Assembly: GCA_002900995.3 (NCBI GenBank)
Contig: CM035307.1
Span: 620,001-684,000 of the forward strand
From: Ganoderma boninense
Lineage: Eukaryota; Basidiomycota; Agaricomycetes; Polyporales; Polyporaceae
Length of the DNA stretch: 64,000 nt
Direction of reading: 5' to 3'
The first letter of the stretch is position 1, and each line of letters starts with the position of its first letter. A program made the translations under genes and the position numbers. Positions 23,369 to 35,915 of the stretch are shown here, piece after piece. The notes under the pieces were generated by a model, which saw only the letters and a list, made by a program, of their open reading frames with translations, made no database searches and was not told the DNA's origin.

Positions 23369-24175
23369 ATGCCATCCGCCACCTACTCCCTCCTCCAGTT
23401 CTCCTCAGACCCTTGGAATGCCCGCTTCGAGGATCCCGACGGCCGCCTCGCCTTCACCGTGTACGTCACCCCTCTCCAAACCATCTCCTCCGTCCCGCCC
23501 GCCCGATCCCCCCGCTAATATTGCACGGTCGTTCCACAGCACTATGGTAGGCCACATTTATGAGCCTATCCTCCTGCCCCTCCCGACCTTCCCTCGTCCT
23601 CCAGGTCGACGAGAACCCCAACCTCATCATGAAGATTGCCCGTGAAACCCCCTGGGCCACACAGCACTCCGCCGACATCATGGGCCCCTCAAATTCCTAC
23701 TTCTACTTCGGCCCCAATCGAACACCGGGCCACCTCATCTACGGCAACAGCACATACCAGACGATGGCCCAGGCAAGGCATCGAAAGAAGGAGAGCAGCA
23801 CGTGAGTCTAGGCCCCTTCCTCCACACGCCCGCCATCGTTCCGTTTACACTCCTTCCCGTTTGCTCTCCACAGGTCGCGGTATTTCTGGGCACAGAACAT
23901 CCGCGAATACAAGTGGCGGGTCATCTCCCCACAACGGCTAGAGGTGCGCCGCCTTCCCGACCAGGCATCGGTCGGCTGTGGAGAGAGAGAACTTACCCCG
24001 CTCGTCACAGTGCGTCGACCCAAAAGGAAACCTGATAGCCCTCTGGGAGACCAGCCAACTAACAGACCCGTTCGCCGCAAAGCTGACCATCAAACACGCC
24101 GCCTTACCAATAATCACGGAAATAGTCACCACGCTGATTCTCAACCGCATCGCGCAGGTCTCGAATTGGCAGTGA
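23369..24175 (+). CDS. DUF6593-type small protein
   Basis: Proposed exons are 23369-23460, 23540-23546 (7 bases), 23605-23801, 23874-23943 and 24011-24175, giving 176 residues in one frame. The N-terminal part has FSSDPWNARFEDPDGRLAFT, the centre REYKWRVISPQRLECVDPKG, and the C-terminus LPIITEIVTTLILNRIAQVS followed by NW. This layout (short beta strands, YKW, a C-terminal hydrophobic helix ending near N-W) is that of the basidiomycete DUF6593 family, whose function is unknown. The 7-base exon is inferred from frame and splice sites only. It is convergent with TTC27. Confidence 0.78.
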
Positions 24176-24876
24176 CGCCAGGCTGCTCCTGTCCCTTAGA
24201 TTCTTACTCCTCCTCCTACTGCCCCCATGCATATTCCCGAGCATTCGTCCACTTAATTGCCACGATTATAACGTACATGATTTGGTCCCTATTCACATTT
24301 CCGGGGGATTTGGCGCGCCCGTCTTCGGCTCTGGTGTGCGTCGACCTAGGCCTCTTCCTTGCCGATTACCTCAACGCCACGCGCCAGGCGGTGGCAGGTC
24401 GTGTCCAGTGTCCACGAGTGATCGCAGCCGTACATTGACTTCTTAGACTCCAGCTTCTGGGCGACGCCCGCGCCCATATAACAAGCTCTGCCACCCCCAA
24501 GGCACGCCCCACCACTGGCACCCTTCCTGGAAGGCCGCTGCCGAGCTCAGTTCAGCCCCAGCGGACGCTCGTCCCGTCCGCTCGTACCCGTACCCGCATA
24601 CCGTACGTACTTACCACACACAGCGACAGCGTCTCCGCTTCCGCCAGCTCTCTGGCTTTCCGGACGCTGAGATCTGAGGCTCGAGCTCGCTCGCCCCTTG
24701 CACTGTGCACTGTGCGCCTGGCACCTTGCGCTGCGCCCTGTGGTCACACTCCGCACACTCTAACTCCCGCCGCCACACACGCTTCTGCTTCGCCCATCCT
24801 CCTTGCCTTCCATTCGTCGCCCAGCGAGCTCGTACCGCACACTACGCGCCGCACACTACGCGCCGTCCGCCTTCTC
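24176..24876. other. Convergent intergenic region
   Basis: 3' flanks of the DUF6593 gene and TTC27. No gene, repeat or RNA structure recognised. Confidence 0.55.
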
Positions 24877-27800
24877 CTAGTCTTTCTTGATCTCGTCCTG
24901 CAGCGCCACGAGCCGCGCCCACTCCGGCTCGTCCTCGAAGTCCCGCGTGCGGCCCATGAACGTCCGCACGATGCTCCGCGCCTGCAGCCGCCACTTCCCT
25001 TCCGCCCTTCCCTCTTCTCCTGCCCCTCCTGCCCTCCTGCCCTCCTGCCCCTCCTGCCCTCCCTCTCCCTCTCCCGCTCCCTGCGCGCCCCGGAGAAGTT
25101 ACGCAGGACGTCGGCGATCTCCTCGACCTCGCCCACCGCCGCGCGCCACCTTCCCACGTCCGTCTCGCCCCGCTCGATCGTGCCCGCCGGCCCCGCCCGG
25201 TACGCGTCGAGGTGCGCCGCGAGCGCGTCCGCGGTGCGGCCCTGCGCGGTCAGGAAGCGTGCGCGCGCGCGGAAGATGCGCGCCGACGACACGCGCGGGA
25301 GGATCGTGCGCTCGAAGAGGTCCGCCACGCGCCGCTCGAGCCCCGCCGTCTGCGTCGCCCCGCTCGCGTTCGCCCCCGTGTTCGCGTGGGGATCTTCGGT
25401 GGGGGGCCCGCGGGCGACGGCGTCGACGAGGCGGTCGAGGACGTCCGCGTCGACACACGCGGGGCCGTCCTTGGCGGCGCGCTCCTCGACGACGCGGGCG
25501 AGGGCGCGGCACGCCTCGGCGGGCTCGCCGACGTCGAGCGCGACGACCATGTAGTTGCTCCACATGCGCCAGTTCTCGTACGAGACCTTGAGGCCCTGCT
25601 TGAGCGCGCGGAACGCGAGCAGCTTGTTCGTGAACGGGATCCGCCGCGGCGCCGTCTCTTCCTGCTCTGTGTCCTCCTCCTCCTTCGCTGCGCTTCTCTG
25701 CGGCGGCCCCACCGCCTGCGGATGCGGGTGTGGACGTGGATGCGGATGCGGATGCGGGAAAGGCGGGAGGGAAGCCCAGATTCCAATGCGGCGAGAACCA
25801 CGGACAGAAAGGGAGAAAGAAGGAAGAAAGAAAGAAGAGACGTGAGCGAGTGATCGTGATCGATGGCTGCCCGCCACTCTCGACCCCCCGACCCTCGTCC
25901 GTCCCGCTGGGGTTCCTACCTACCATTCCCCAGCGGGCGGCCGAGGGCCAAGAATGCAGAGAGATGGCATGGCCGCCTGGCCGCCTGAACTGCCTGAGCA
26001 AGCACTCACCTCTCCCTCCTCCGCCTCCTCGCCTTCCTCCAGTTCGACCCGCTGGCCCGCCTCGCCCATGCGCATATACACGCTCGCGAGGTTGCTCCAG
26101 CTCTCGCCGTCCTCGTCGTCGATCGACACGCAGCGCACGAACGCCGCCCTCGCGCCCTCCCAGTCCTCCTCCTCAAACACGCGCACCCGAGCACGAACCA
26201 CGTCCGCGCCTGCAGCGGGTTGATCGCAGCCGCCTTTTTGAGGCACGCGATCGCCTCGGCGTAGCGGCCCCGCGCGAAGTGCAGCCCGCCCAGCGAGCGC
26301 ATCGCGCGCCCGGACGCGTGCCCCGAGAGCTCCCACGCGTGCGCGTAGTGGTCCGCCGCGTGCTCGGGCTCGAGGTCCCCCAGGAGGCACCAGAGCTTCG
26401 CCGCGCGGGCCGCGTCGAGCGTCGAGCGGCGCGCGTCGGACGCCTTGGCGTGCGCGAGCACGGCGTCCGCCTCGGTCTTGCGGCCCGCGAGGAGGTCGCG
26501 GACGAGCGCGCGCGCGCGCTCGGGGCGCTCGACCGCCGCGTGGCACCGCACGGCGTCCTCCCAGAGCTCGAGCCGCTCGAAGATCGCGAGCGCGGACTTG
26601 ACGACCCCCAGCGCGAGGAGGCGGCGCGCGAGCTCCTTCTCCATCTCCCAGCGGCTCGGCAGCACGAGCGCGTGCACGTAGCGCAGCCTTTCCGCCGCGG
26701 GCGAGTCCGCGCTGGGCAGCTGCTCGACGAGCGCCTGCAGCTGCAGCGCGGCGCGCTCGACGGTGCGCGTGCGGTGCGCCTCGAGGCGCGTGCGCAGGAG
26801 CAGCGCCATCGTGTGCACGGTCCAGTTGCGCGGGTGCGCGAGCACGCGCGCGACGTACGGCGCCATCTGCTCCGCCGTGAGCCCGTGCGCGGGCGACGTG
26901 TTGCGCACGTTCTGGCACAGCGCGAGCAGGATCGCCTGGTCGAGCGGGTGCAGCGCCGGCTGCGCCGCGGGGTCGACGTGTGCGAGGCGCGAGCCCGGCG
27001 TGCCCGCGTTCGGCGAGGACGTGAAGGCGGTCTGCTCGAGCAACGTGTCGTCGTTGAGGAGGAGCGTTTCGGGGAGGGCGGGGTCCGAGGGAGGCTTCCC
27101 AGCGATGTTCTGGTTGTTGTTGTTGCTGCTGTTGTTCCCGGCGATAATGTTATCGTTATTACTATTGGATGATGCTGCGTTGGAAGCGGTGTCCGGCTCG
27201 GCCGATCCTGCGGGGCCGTCCCCCTCTTCTGCTTCTTTCTTGCCCAGGGATCCGTCGACGTCTGCGTCCTGGCGCGGATCCGTGCCGTCACCGCGGACGC
27301 GGGACTCGGCGAGGAGGATGAGCTGAGTGACGTCTGTGCTGCTGGAACTTGGTCCGCTTGCCCAGGGCCCCGGTGAGCTCGTACTCGAGCTGCGTCGCCC
27401 GTGCGGCCCGCACGAAGTATTCCGCCGCGGATTTGTCGTGTCCCACGTAGTGCTCGAGTAAGCCCTGCTCCAGCAGCAGGCACCCCGCAAGGTCTGGCTC
27501 CGTAGCCGCGGACGCAAAGCCGTCCAGGAGCGGTGCGGCCGCCGCGAACACGCCGTCGGGCACGGCCACGGGCTCGTCCAGCACCTGCTCGTGCACGAGC
27601 CACGCGCGCAGCCGCCACCACGGGGCCGTCTGGACGTGCTGAAACGGGGTGTCGAGGAGGATGCGGGCGAGCTGGAGGAAGATCGGGGCCTGGGCGAGGT
27701 GGTACGCCGGCTCGCCCCCGACCGCGAGCTCTGAGACCGCTTTTTCGTTGAGCCGATCCTCGTCGACGTGCTGCGAGAGCTCGGGGCTGAGCGCGAGGAC

Positions 27801-28165
27801 GTCGAGGGGCTTGATGGCGAGCTCGGGGCCCGTCCAGTTCGCTTGGACGAACGCGTGCAGACATGCGACCGCACACGAGAGCCGGAGCAGCTCGTCCTCC
27901 GGAGTGCTGGTGCTGGCGGCGGAGTCCCTAGGGAAGATAGTTTTTGAGTGCAGTCGAACCACTCGGCGAACGGGCGGTCGAGGAGGTTGTCGGTGCGAGA
28001 TTGTGTTACCGTAAAGAGATCTCCGCTCGGAGACGTTGTGAGATCACGAAAATCGCCGTTGACGACGTTTTTCGCGATCCTCGCGGCGGGTGCGTCGGAG
28101 AGGCTGTCGAGGGCATCGTGCCATGTGCCAGTGAGGAGGGCCTTTTCGATGGGTTGGATGTCCAT
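24877..28165 (-). CDS. TTC27: Tetratricopeptide repeat protein 27 (Emw1-like)
   Basis: Exons 28165-26010, 25715-25103 and 24998-24877, about 960 residues. The N-terminus is MDIQPIEKALLTGTWHDALD. TPR hallmarks cluster in the second half: WCLLGDLEPEHAADHYAHAW, RSLGGLHFARGRYAEAIACL, FEEEDWEGARAAFVRCVSID and ESWSNLASVYMRMGEA; then FRALKQGLKVSYENWRMWSN. It ends EWARLVALQDEIKKD. The family is conserved from yeast Emw1 to human TTC27 and is linked to cell integrity and protein maturation. A Ser/Asn-rich insert (about 27080-27200) is lineage-specific. Reading frame breaks at three places (about 27941, 27344 and 26180) with protein similarity continuing in the next frame, so one-base errors in the sequence are likely; genuine mutations cannot be excluded. 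Confidence 0.88.
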
Positions 28166-28676
28166 GTCCAGGTCTATTCAGATTCTGTGGTTTCCCGAGC
28201 CGAGAGCAAGGAAGCCGCCGCGAGATGTCAATGAGAGCAAACGAGATAGCCGGGATTTGCCGCCCAACACCTTGTCAAAAGCTCTGCATACTTGTATCTC
28301 TTCGGCTCATCGATATCTCTCATCTCTCTCTCTTCGCCGCTGCTGACTACACCCTACTACACCCCGCCGCCCACTGATCATCTGCGACATGAAAATTTCG
28401 CTCTGGGTAAATAAGCAATCCGACGAGAATGATACAAGAGTCCTTCGATGACTGGTAAACTAATGAGAGAGAGAGATTGAGAGAGAGATGCAGAAAAAAG
28501 CTAAACGAACGTCAGTGTGCCAGAACCCGTGAGAGAGTGATTAGTCCCACGCAATTCTCTTCTCTATGCACAGACGCCAACCAACCACCCCGCTCCCCTT
28601 CGCTTCCCAGCCCGAGCCTCTCGCCTCGCTGCACGGAAGCCTGCAACCCCCCCTGCCCCCAAGACAGTATCATAAT
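28166..28676. other. Intergenic, TTC27 promoter and Boi 3' flank
   Basis: No gene. Contains a GAGA run (about 28463-28488). Confidence 0.5.
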
Positions 28677-31600
28677 CTACATATTGACGTTGATCGTGGC
28701 CCTGTGATAGTCCATCGGGCCCGCCATGCCCATGAACGGGCCCGCGACGACCGAGCCCCTCCCGATCGACTGCGCGATCGCATTGCGTTTCTCCTCCCAG
28801 CCCCGGAGCGCCCTGAGCAGCTGCACGACCTTGTCGCGGCGGCCCTGGCGGATGTCGTTGATGCTCACCGAGCCCATCTTCACGTCGTTGTCCAGCAGGT
28901 AGTCGAACAGCCGGAACAGCCCGTCCAGCTTGTCGTCGTACGGGCCCGTCGGGAACGCCGCGTCCGGCACCGGCGGCGACGCGGGCTTCCCCTTGATGTC
29001 CTCCGCGAGCCGCAGCAGCGCGAGCCCGCCGCACAGCTGCCGGCCGGGTCCTTGATCTGCAGGCTGCTGGGAAGGTGCGAGTTCGCCCATTCGATCAGGT
29101 CTGCCTCGATGGGGGTGTCCTGTTCGATCGATTGTGCGCGCGTTTGTTCGTTTCGTTCCATGTATCCACGTTCCGTATTCCGATGTTCGAGTTCGAGTTC
29201 GAGTGGGTCGGTTCCAAGAAAGGGTTCGGGCGCGCGTACAGGGGATATATCGGGTATCGCGAACGGAAACAGAAGCGCAAAACAGAAGAGAAGAAGAGAA
29301 AAAAATAAAAACAAAGTTCAGATCGTGCGCGGATTCAATGCCAAACCGAAAAAGCCTACATAGTCACTGGGGCCCTGCTGGGTCGCGGTGCTCGCGCGCC
29401 GCAGCTCGCGTGACGGACGCGGGGGCGCCCTTGGGGAGATCGCCTTGCGGGCGGCGACGGGCGAGTCAGGCTCGTTGGTCGAGACCGTGTCGTTCGTGAA
29501 GAACGACTCGAGCCTGGTGCGTTCGCCCTGGTTCTTGTTGGGCATGCCCATGAGAAGCACCTGCGCGTCGCGGCTTGAGAGCTGGTTGGGGTTCTCCCTC
29601 CGCAGCGCCTTCTGTGTTGCGTCACGCGCCGTTGGGGAAGGCGGCCTCGGAGCGGGGTTCATCGCCTGCGCAACAGTGAGGGGGATAGTGGGAATGTTGC
29701 ACGACGACATCACAGGGTCTGCAGGCGCCGTGGTCAGCGAGCGTGAACGTGGAGTGCGCATTGATCCCTACTCGTGTAATCCCGCGTGATGGTCGCCTTC
29801 ATGAGCGCCTTCATCCACTCGCGGACGATGAGCTGCTCGTCCGAGCTGAAGAAGTGCGCCTTCTCCGTGTCGTGCACGATTCGGAACCCATACCGCCCAG
29901 GGTCGACGTTCTCGTCCGCAAGCACCTTAAAGCCCACGATGTTCAGATAGCCCTTGATCTTGGTCTCCTGCACAGCGCAAACGCGCGCCCGCGTGCCAAA
30001 AAAAATCAGAATCCGAACGCGTCCGCCGCCCACAGGCCAGGTTAGCTCTAACTCGACCACGCACCGATTTGTTGTTGCTCCTCAACCAATACAGGTGCGG
30101 GCCCTTGAGAACGAAGTACCGCAGCTTCCACGCGTTGTACCGGTCACCCTTCTTACGCATCCACCCGTTATGATCGGGCGTGCCGATCTGCTCGAGGATG
30201 CTCTGCCCTGGCTTGAGGTTCGGACCTGCCCCGTTCGCCGTAGCCGACGCTGCCACGAGCCCCGCGCGTGGCTCGCTACCAGCAGTGCCCGCGGACAAGG
30301 ATGCAGTCCGCTTTCGCAGGAGCGCCGGGTCGCGCGGCGAAGTGGACACAGTGCGGTCCCTCTTCGACTCCTTCTCCTTCTCGCCGTCCAGGCCCTTCTC
30401 GGGCTCGCGCTTCTCCTTGGACGCCCTCCGCTCCGGGTGGCGCCAGGACGACGAGCCACCACCGCCCTCGGCGGTACCGGGACGGCTCGACGAACGCTTC
30501 TCGCGCAGCCTGGAGAACGGCGCAATCGAATGCGCGTGTTTCTCGCCCTCCGCCTTATCTGCCTTCTCTCCGACGCTAGCGGGGACGAGGCACAACCTCA
30601 GTATCGCGCACGTAATAGCTGGGCAGAAGCCCGACTCTGGACCGTGCAGACTTACTTGGACAGCCTGGGCGCGGGCTTCCTGTGTTTCCCAAGCGTGCCG
30701 GTGAACGAGGCCCCGAACAGGCTGAGACGGTCCGTCTTCTTGCTGTCGTCGACACTCTTGTTGCCCTTGCTTCTCCGCCGGAGGGGCACCGCCTCGTCAA
30801 CGGGCGAAGACGACGGAGGTGGCGAATTGACGGGGGTCCCGCCAGACCGTGGACTGTCCGCATCCTTATCCTTCAAGGACCCAGAGTCCGCGGAACGACC
30901 AAATATACGGAGCTTGCTCCTGGGATCCTTGGCCGCACCCTCCGACTGCAACATCGTCTTCAGCATGACACGGCGAGCCCCCATAGCAGAGGACATGTCT
31001 CGTACCTCACTCAAGGCAGACCGGTCGTCCTTCAACGAATCTCGCCGCTCCTTACCTTGGATGATACTGCCGGTCTGTCCTAACGCACTATCACTAGGTG
31101 ACAGTGTGAGCTGAGGGGGCCGCATCTTCGCAGATTTGCCCGGCAGTCCAAGTCCAAGACCGACCGGTGACCGCCCCCGCAAGTCCTCGTCGAGGTTCGT
31201 AGCACCACCATGGATGGAGCCAGGATCCGACGACCGCCATCCCGTCTTCGCCATAGCCGGCGGCGTACCGGGCAGGTCGCCGTTCCCAGGTGGGCTTTCG
31301 GGGCTGGCCAGCGCAGCAAGGGCCATCTGCGCGTTCCCATTGAAGACTGACGGCGAGGGCGGACCGAACGGTGAGTTGTTAAAGCTCTGGTGGGCCGAGC
31401 TTTGTACCGATTGCGAGTGCGAGTGCGAGCGGTGGGAGCCGTTCGACGGGGGGTAGTTGAAACGAGTGCGTGAGCGACCTCGGGGTGAGCATCGACCCTG
31501 CGGCCTGCTGCTCGGGATGTTCGACTTCCTCCACGGATGGTGGGCGACGGAGCTCTGCGATCGCGTTCATGATGCGGACACGCTTTCCGAACGCAGCGAC

Positions 31601-34085
31601 GCCGATTTCGGACTTGAGAACGGTAGCATCGAGCTCGAGGAGGACGTCGCCGGTGATCTCTTGCTCTAAGGCACAGGTCAGGATACCCAAGCAGAGGTCT
31701 AAGGCGCTCGCAAGACATACCTGTGAACAGGTCGCACACGCCTTGATCGAAGCCCTTCGACTTCAACCATCCCACTACGTCATCGACCGTCCATTCCGAA
31801 GGAGCTTTCTTGACGGGATCTGGAGTAGTCGTTCCGCTCGCTTGCGTAGGCGATTTGAGAGACGCGACAGTGGTCGCAGGCGTCGTCAACGCTTGCTGAA
31901 TACCCGCTGTACTACTCTGACCGTAGGAGACGAACGACGACGCAGTAGGCGACGGAACAACCGAAGTCGTGGTAAGGGGTAGCTGGTCGGGGACCTTGAG
32001 AACACTTGGGACTGGTGCCTCAGCCGGTTGCACCACCGCCGCTGCCGGGAGTTCCGGAGCGAGGGGGCTAGCTGGGATAGGAACTGAAGCAGCGACCAGA
32101 GACGCTGGCTCGGGAGATGCGCGGGCTTCTGGGGAAGAAGGAACGGGGGTAGGGTCATTGGAGGGTTCGGGCGTAGGTACTGCTGTGTCGTCGTCCGCTG
32201 GCCCCACAGTGGACTCGGGCGTGTCGCTCCGTGTCCGCAGGGAGTCGACTCTTGGTGGGATGAGGTTGGGCTCTGGGAAGGTCGTCGCAGTAGCAGTCCG
32301 CAGATCGGTCTCGTCGGTGACGAGATACTTGTCCGAAGGCACGATGATGCTGTCGCTGGAATGGTGCGCATCAGCCACGCCAGACGGCTCCTTCGTCGGA
32401 CTCTCCTCCCCATCCCCATCTTGATCCTCGTCCTCCTCCGCTATCTGAGAGTACGGACGCGGTTTGCGCGGGCTTGAATGCAGGTCGTCGTCCTCCATAT
32501 CGCTCTCGTCGCTGACCTCGACATCAATTGGGGGTATCATGAGACGTGGTTGCTCCTCCGCTCCCTCGCGCCTGGCGCTCCTCGTTCTCCCTCTGCGCCC
32601 TCATCGCGAGCTTCGCCCGAGCATCCTTGTGCCATCGCCCGTCGTCCTCGGCGTCAGTGTCGCGGTCCTCATCTGTTTCGGTCTCGGACCGCTCGCTGTA
32701 GTCGCCGTGAGAGCTTGCGAAACTGAACGACCGAGACCCGTCGCCATCCCTACGCCCGAGCTGTTCAATAGCCTTCTGGACATCTGTCAGAGTCGCACGC
32801 ATCATGACGTCGCCTTGACTAGCTTTCCGTTCTCGCTCGCTTTGCGTGGGACTCGGTCCGTCGCCGTGTGGTGTAACGGACTCGGACTCTTCAGCGAGTG
32901 TCTGGAGCGGCGCGGAAGATGATGGTTCGGCCTCGTCGCCATCGGGGAACGCAACGGTGGACGATGTCGGTGGTGTCGGCAGAGGTATAGCTTTGAGGGA
33001 AAAGGCCTACTTGGCCGCTAGGATTTCGTCCCTGTGCAAGAAAGTGAATATCACATATCAACACTAGACACACGTCAGATTATTCGGCCTAGAGAACGGT
33101 AGATAAGACGTAAACAAATACGAGTACTCCGTCGTAGCAAATATAATCGCGACCCTTCGTAGAGGTCCACGTTTCCTTCTCAGCAAGTCCTGGCTTTCAC
33201 GACAAGCTTACAGCAGTTCTACAGCGACTGAGGCAGAGTATGTAAATTAATTCCTGGCCACTGTATAATGGCTCGCATTTCACGGTGAAGAGCTTGTGCA
33301 CGATCGATTGCAACATGTGCGTCTCCCACGATGTTACAAGCCATTCTTCCGACGCGCCGACGCCGCCTCTCGGCTGCTTATGCTAAGCACGCCGAATCGC
33401 GCGTGCGACATGCGGCGCGCACAGAGCATTTCGCCTCGACGACTGCACAGAATATACTTGCATATGCCACCCTTCTAGCATAAGGTCACGGTGAAGGGTT
33501 GGAGAGGCACCATAACCATACCTCGAGGATAATTGCTCTATGTGCCGCGCGAGAGCGAGGCGTCCGCAAGCAGCATACGTTTCATTACATCTCACATGCC
33601 GCAATCGTTTCCGTTCGCCATCAGAGACTATATGCAGGATTGTGGAAACATGGGTGAAGGAGACCAATAAGCAATGTGGTGTATGCGCAGTCAATGCCTC
33701 GTCCTGACAAGCCCATAGTGCCCATGCCAATTTAGACTGGTTATCAGGGCGAGCGGAGAGCTCCATGCAAGAGCTTGCGCGCCAGAAAGCGGCTTGCAGA
33801 AACACAATTGGTGTATGCTGAACCGTGGGCTCCTCTCACACAACATACGGGGTTGAGAAACGTGCTCTCTAAACCGTTGGTGTATGTCGCAGAATGCGGC
33901 GGTTCGGAGGTAACGGAAGGTCCACCAAGTGCCCATCGTTGAGACGAATGACACTCACCTGCCACCAACCATCCCCGTACAACTCGTCCTTCTCGACAAC
34001 CTCTATCCTATCTCCCGATCTTGAAGGAGACCTCGTCCGGATTCTCTGGCGCGAAATCGTGCTGGGCGTAGACGTATTCGGGCAT
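28677..34085 (-). CDS. Boi-type polarity scaffold, SH3-SAM-PH-CH
   Basis: Proposed exons are 34085-33959, 33031-31721, 31665-30656, 30596-30065, 29967-29772, 29718-29360 and 29104-28677, about 1,320 residues. Domains in order: SH3 (EYVYAQHDFAPENPDEVSFK to GQVGLFPQSY); long acidic, Ser/Pro-rich linker; SAM (SEWTVDDVVGWLKSKGFDQG to ITGDVLLELDATVLKSEIGV); a second linker; PH (GWMRKKGDRYNAWKLRYFVL to REWMKALMKATI); and a C-terminal calponin-homology segment (DLIEWANSHLPSSL, then LCGGLALLRLAEDIKG and LDGLFRLFDYLLDNDVKMGS). SH3-SAM-PH is the yeast Boi1/Boi2 plan, which works in polarised exocytosis at growth sites; the CH end suggests actin contact. One-base frame breaks occur near 34013, 32987, 32570, 31460 and 29045. 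The first intron is about 925 bases, far longer than the others. Confidence 0.85.
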
Positions 34086-34507
34086 CGTCGGAGTGCCCTG
34101 GCGCTATGTTCGTCGTATCCAAGACGAGGGCGAAATAACACAAGAGAAAGGAAGAGCAAAGGAGGGTGAGAGTGCGGGAACTAGCTGGGAGTAGGATAAG
34201 CCAGCAGGCGCGGCGGGGACCAAAGCGTTTGAGTGACGGTGGGGAGTAAGTCGGCTCAGGGGCAGACGTCGAACGTGCGGTCGCACATCCGTCTGATGTA
34301 AGGCGTTCCCTGTTTGGTTCATTTCTGAGGCTGCCATTGGTTCGACTATGCCCTCCAGGAACCGAACCAACAGCGGCATCACTGCCCTTTTTGAACATCT
34401 TAAAGCCTGTCAAACAGCGTTGTGGCGTCATCTCAGCGGGAGCCCACCCACCGCGCTCGCTCGACGCTCCCGCCGCGCAACCATCGACTCCTAGCTTCCT
34501 CAATTGA
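34086..34507. promoter_or_regulatory. Divergent promoter, Boi gene and nuclear acidic protein gene
   Basis: Divergent starts at 34085 (minus) and 34508 or 34529 (plus). No clear TATA box or named site seen. Confidence 0.5.
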
Positions 34508-35797
34508 GTGACTGCTGCCTCGTCCCGTATGAACGTTAACCCCGCCGGCGGACGACCGTCCACGACCTCGCAGCGCTACGCCTCCACAGGGACGGCACGC
34601 GCGTCGCCAACTCGGACTCCAACAGTTCCTCACGTCGCGCAAAGTATACCCTCCGTGACGCCCGGGGGAACTGGGTCGCCAAGGATGCTGGCGGCCTGGG
34701 AACCGTCAAGCTGCGCCCCACCGTGTCTCAGCCGCCGGAGGGTGAACAGGATGACGATGGGGGCGAGTCCGAGCTTGAGGTAGACGGACAGCTGAGCTGA
34801 CGAGGAAGGTGTGTTCCCGAAGACGGACAAGGGCAAGGGACGTGCGAGAGAGAGTGGAGACGAGGAGGGGGAGATCGCGGTGGACTCCAGAGCAGGAAAA
34901 CGGAGACGGTTTGACGAAGACTTCAGTTACTTGGACCCGGGGGCTCCGCCTGCCCTCGTTTCTGCTCCCCACGGAGAGGATCCACAGTCTCACCCTGCAG
35001 AGGAAGGCTCAGGGACTTTTCCTGTACCGTCCGCCGTAAGTCGTTGCAGGCATCCATGAACATGCGGACTGATTCCATCTGAGTCCTCTTAGGATTTGCT
35101 GAAATGCCTGCACTACTTCGCAACCACATACTACACAGCAATGGGGCAGCTCTACGACGCGTCCCGTGAATTCAGGAAGGAGCGGAAGAAACGCCGAGCA
35201 CAGAAGCTCGAGAAGACTGAAGCCACCAGTTCTAGCCCTTTGTCTACATGGCCAGGAATTTGATGACCCACTCAGCGGTTCAGGTGAAGAAGACATCGAA
35301 TTTGACGAAGATGAAGAGAGTGAAGAAGATGAAGAAGTAGACGAGGAACAGGAACAGGAAGGGGAAGAGGAAGGGGGTGAAGGGGACAAGAAGAGAAGCA
35401 ACGTTCGGGAAAGACGACCCCGCGGCTCCCAACACGTCACGAAAGACATGTACAAGCTGTTCGACGGCTCAGCACTCATGGCATTGGGTATGTCTGTGTC
35501 AACTTTCTCGCTGAGTCGGGGTGCTGACTAGCTTCCGCAGGAATGCTGCTTCAGGAGCATGTCGCTGAGATCCTTCAGCCAAACGTCCCTGAGGGATGGG
35601 ATCAGGAGTTTGCTCTCGCTGAGCGGGACAGGAGGGCGGCGGAGAAGAGGGCTCGGAGGGCACGAGAGATGCGGAACCAGCGTCACGCAGTGAAGACCAA
35701 GGGATCGGGAGGTGAAGGCGGAGAAGAGCGACCACAGGAGCAAGAGGGAATTGAGGTTTCTGATTCCGATAGTTCTGACAGTGCGGAGGATGAGTAG
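34508..35797 (+). CDS. Conserved acidic nuclear protein, possibly Rrn9-like
   Basis: Main segments are KYTLRDARGNWVAKDAGGLG (about 34635-34700), then KRRRFDEDFSYLDPGAPP. After an intron (35040-35092) come DLLKCLHYFATTYYTAMGQL, a strongly acidic tract (about 35270-35380) and KDMYKLFDGSALMAL. A further intron (35488-35540) leads to GMLLQEHVAEILQPNVPEGW and an acidic tail. Basic patches and acidic runs indicate a nuclear protein. The pattern reminds me of basidiomycete proteins with an Rrn9-type domain (RNA polymerase I initiation), but this is uncertain. The frame changes at about 34600-34640, 34795 and 35240 with similarity continuing, so the gene model needs corrected sequence. The start is not secure; 34508 and 34529 are both in frame. 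Confidence 0.55.
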
Positions 35798-35915
35798 ACG
35801 ATTTTGAACCGCATTGTGGGTTGTAGATGATGACATGCACGGCTTTGCTGTTCGCGAGAAGGTGATAAGCATTAAAGAAGATGTGTATATGTACCAACCA
35901 ACATCCACGACCCCT

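Noticed and set aside
24744..25877. 377-codon minus-strand frame as a complete protein
   Set aside because: It reads through two introns of TTC27. Only the part 25715-25103 is exon.
26173..27876. 567-codon Arg/Ser-rich minus-strand frame
   Set aside because: Shadow of TTC27 in another frame (SRRS-type codon complement), caused by high GC at third positions.
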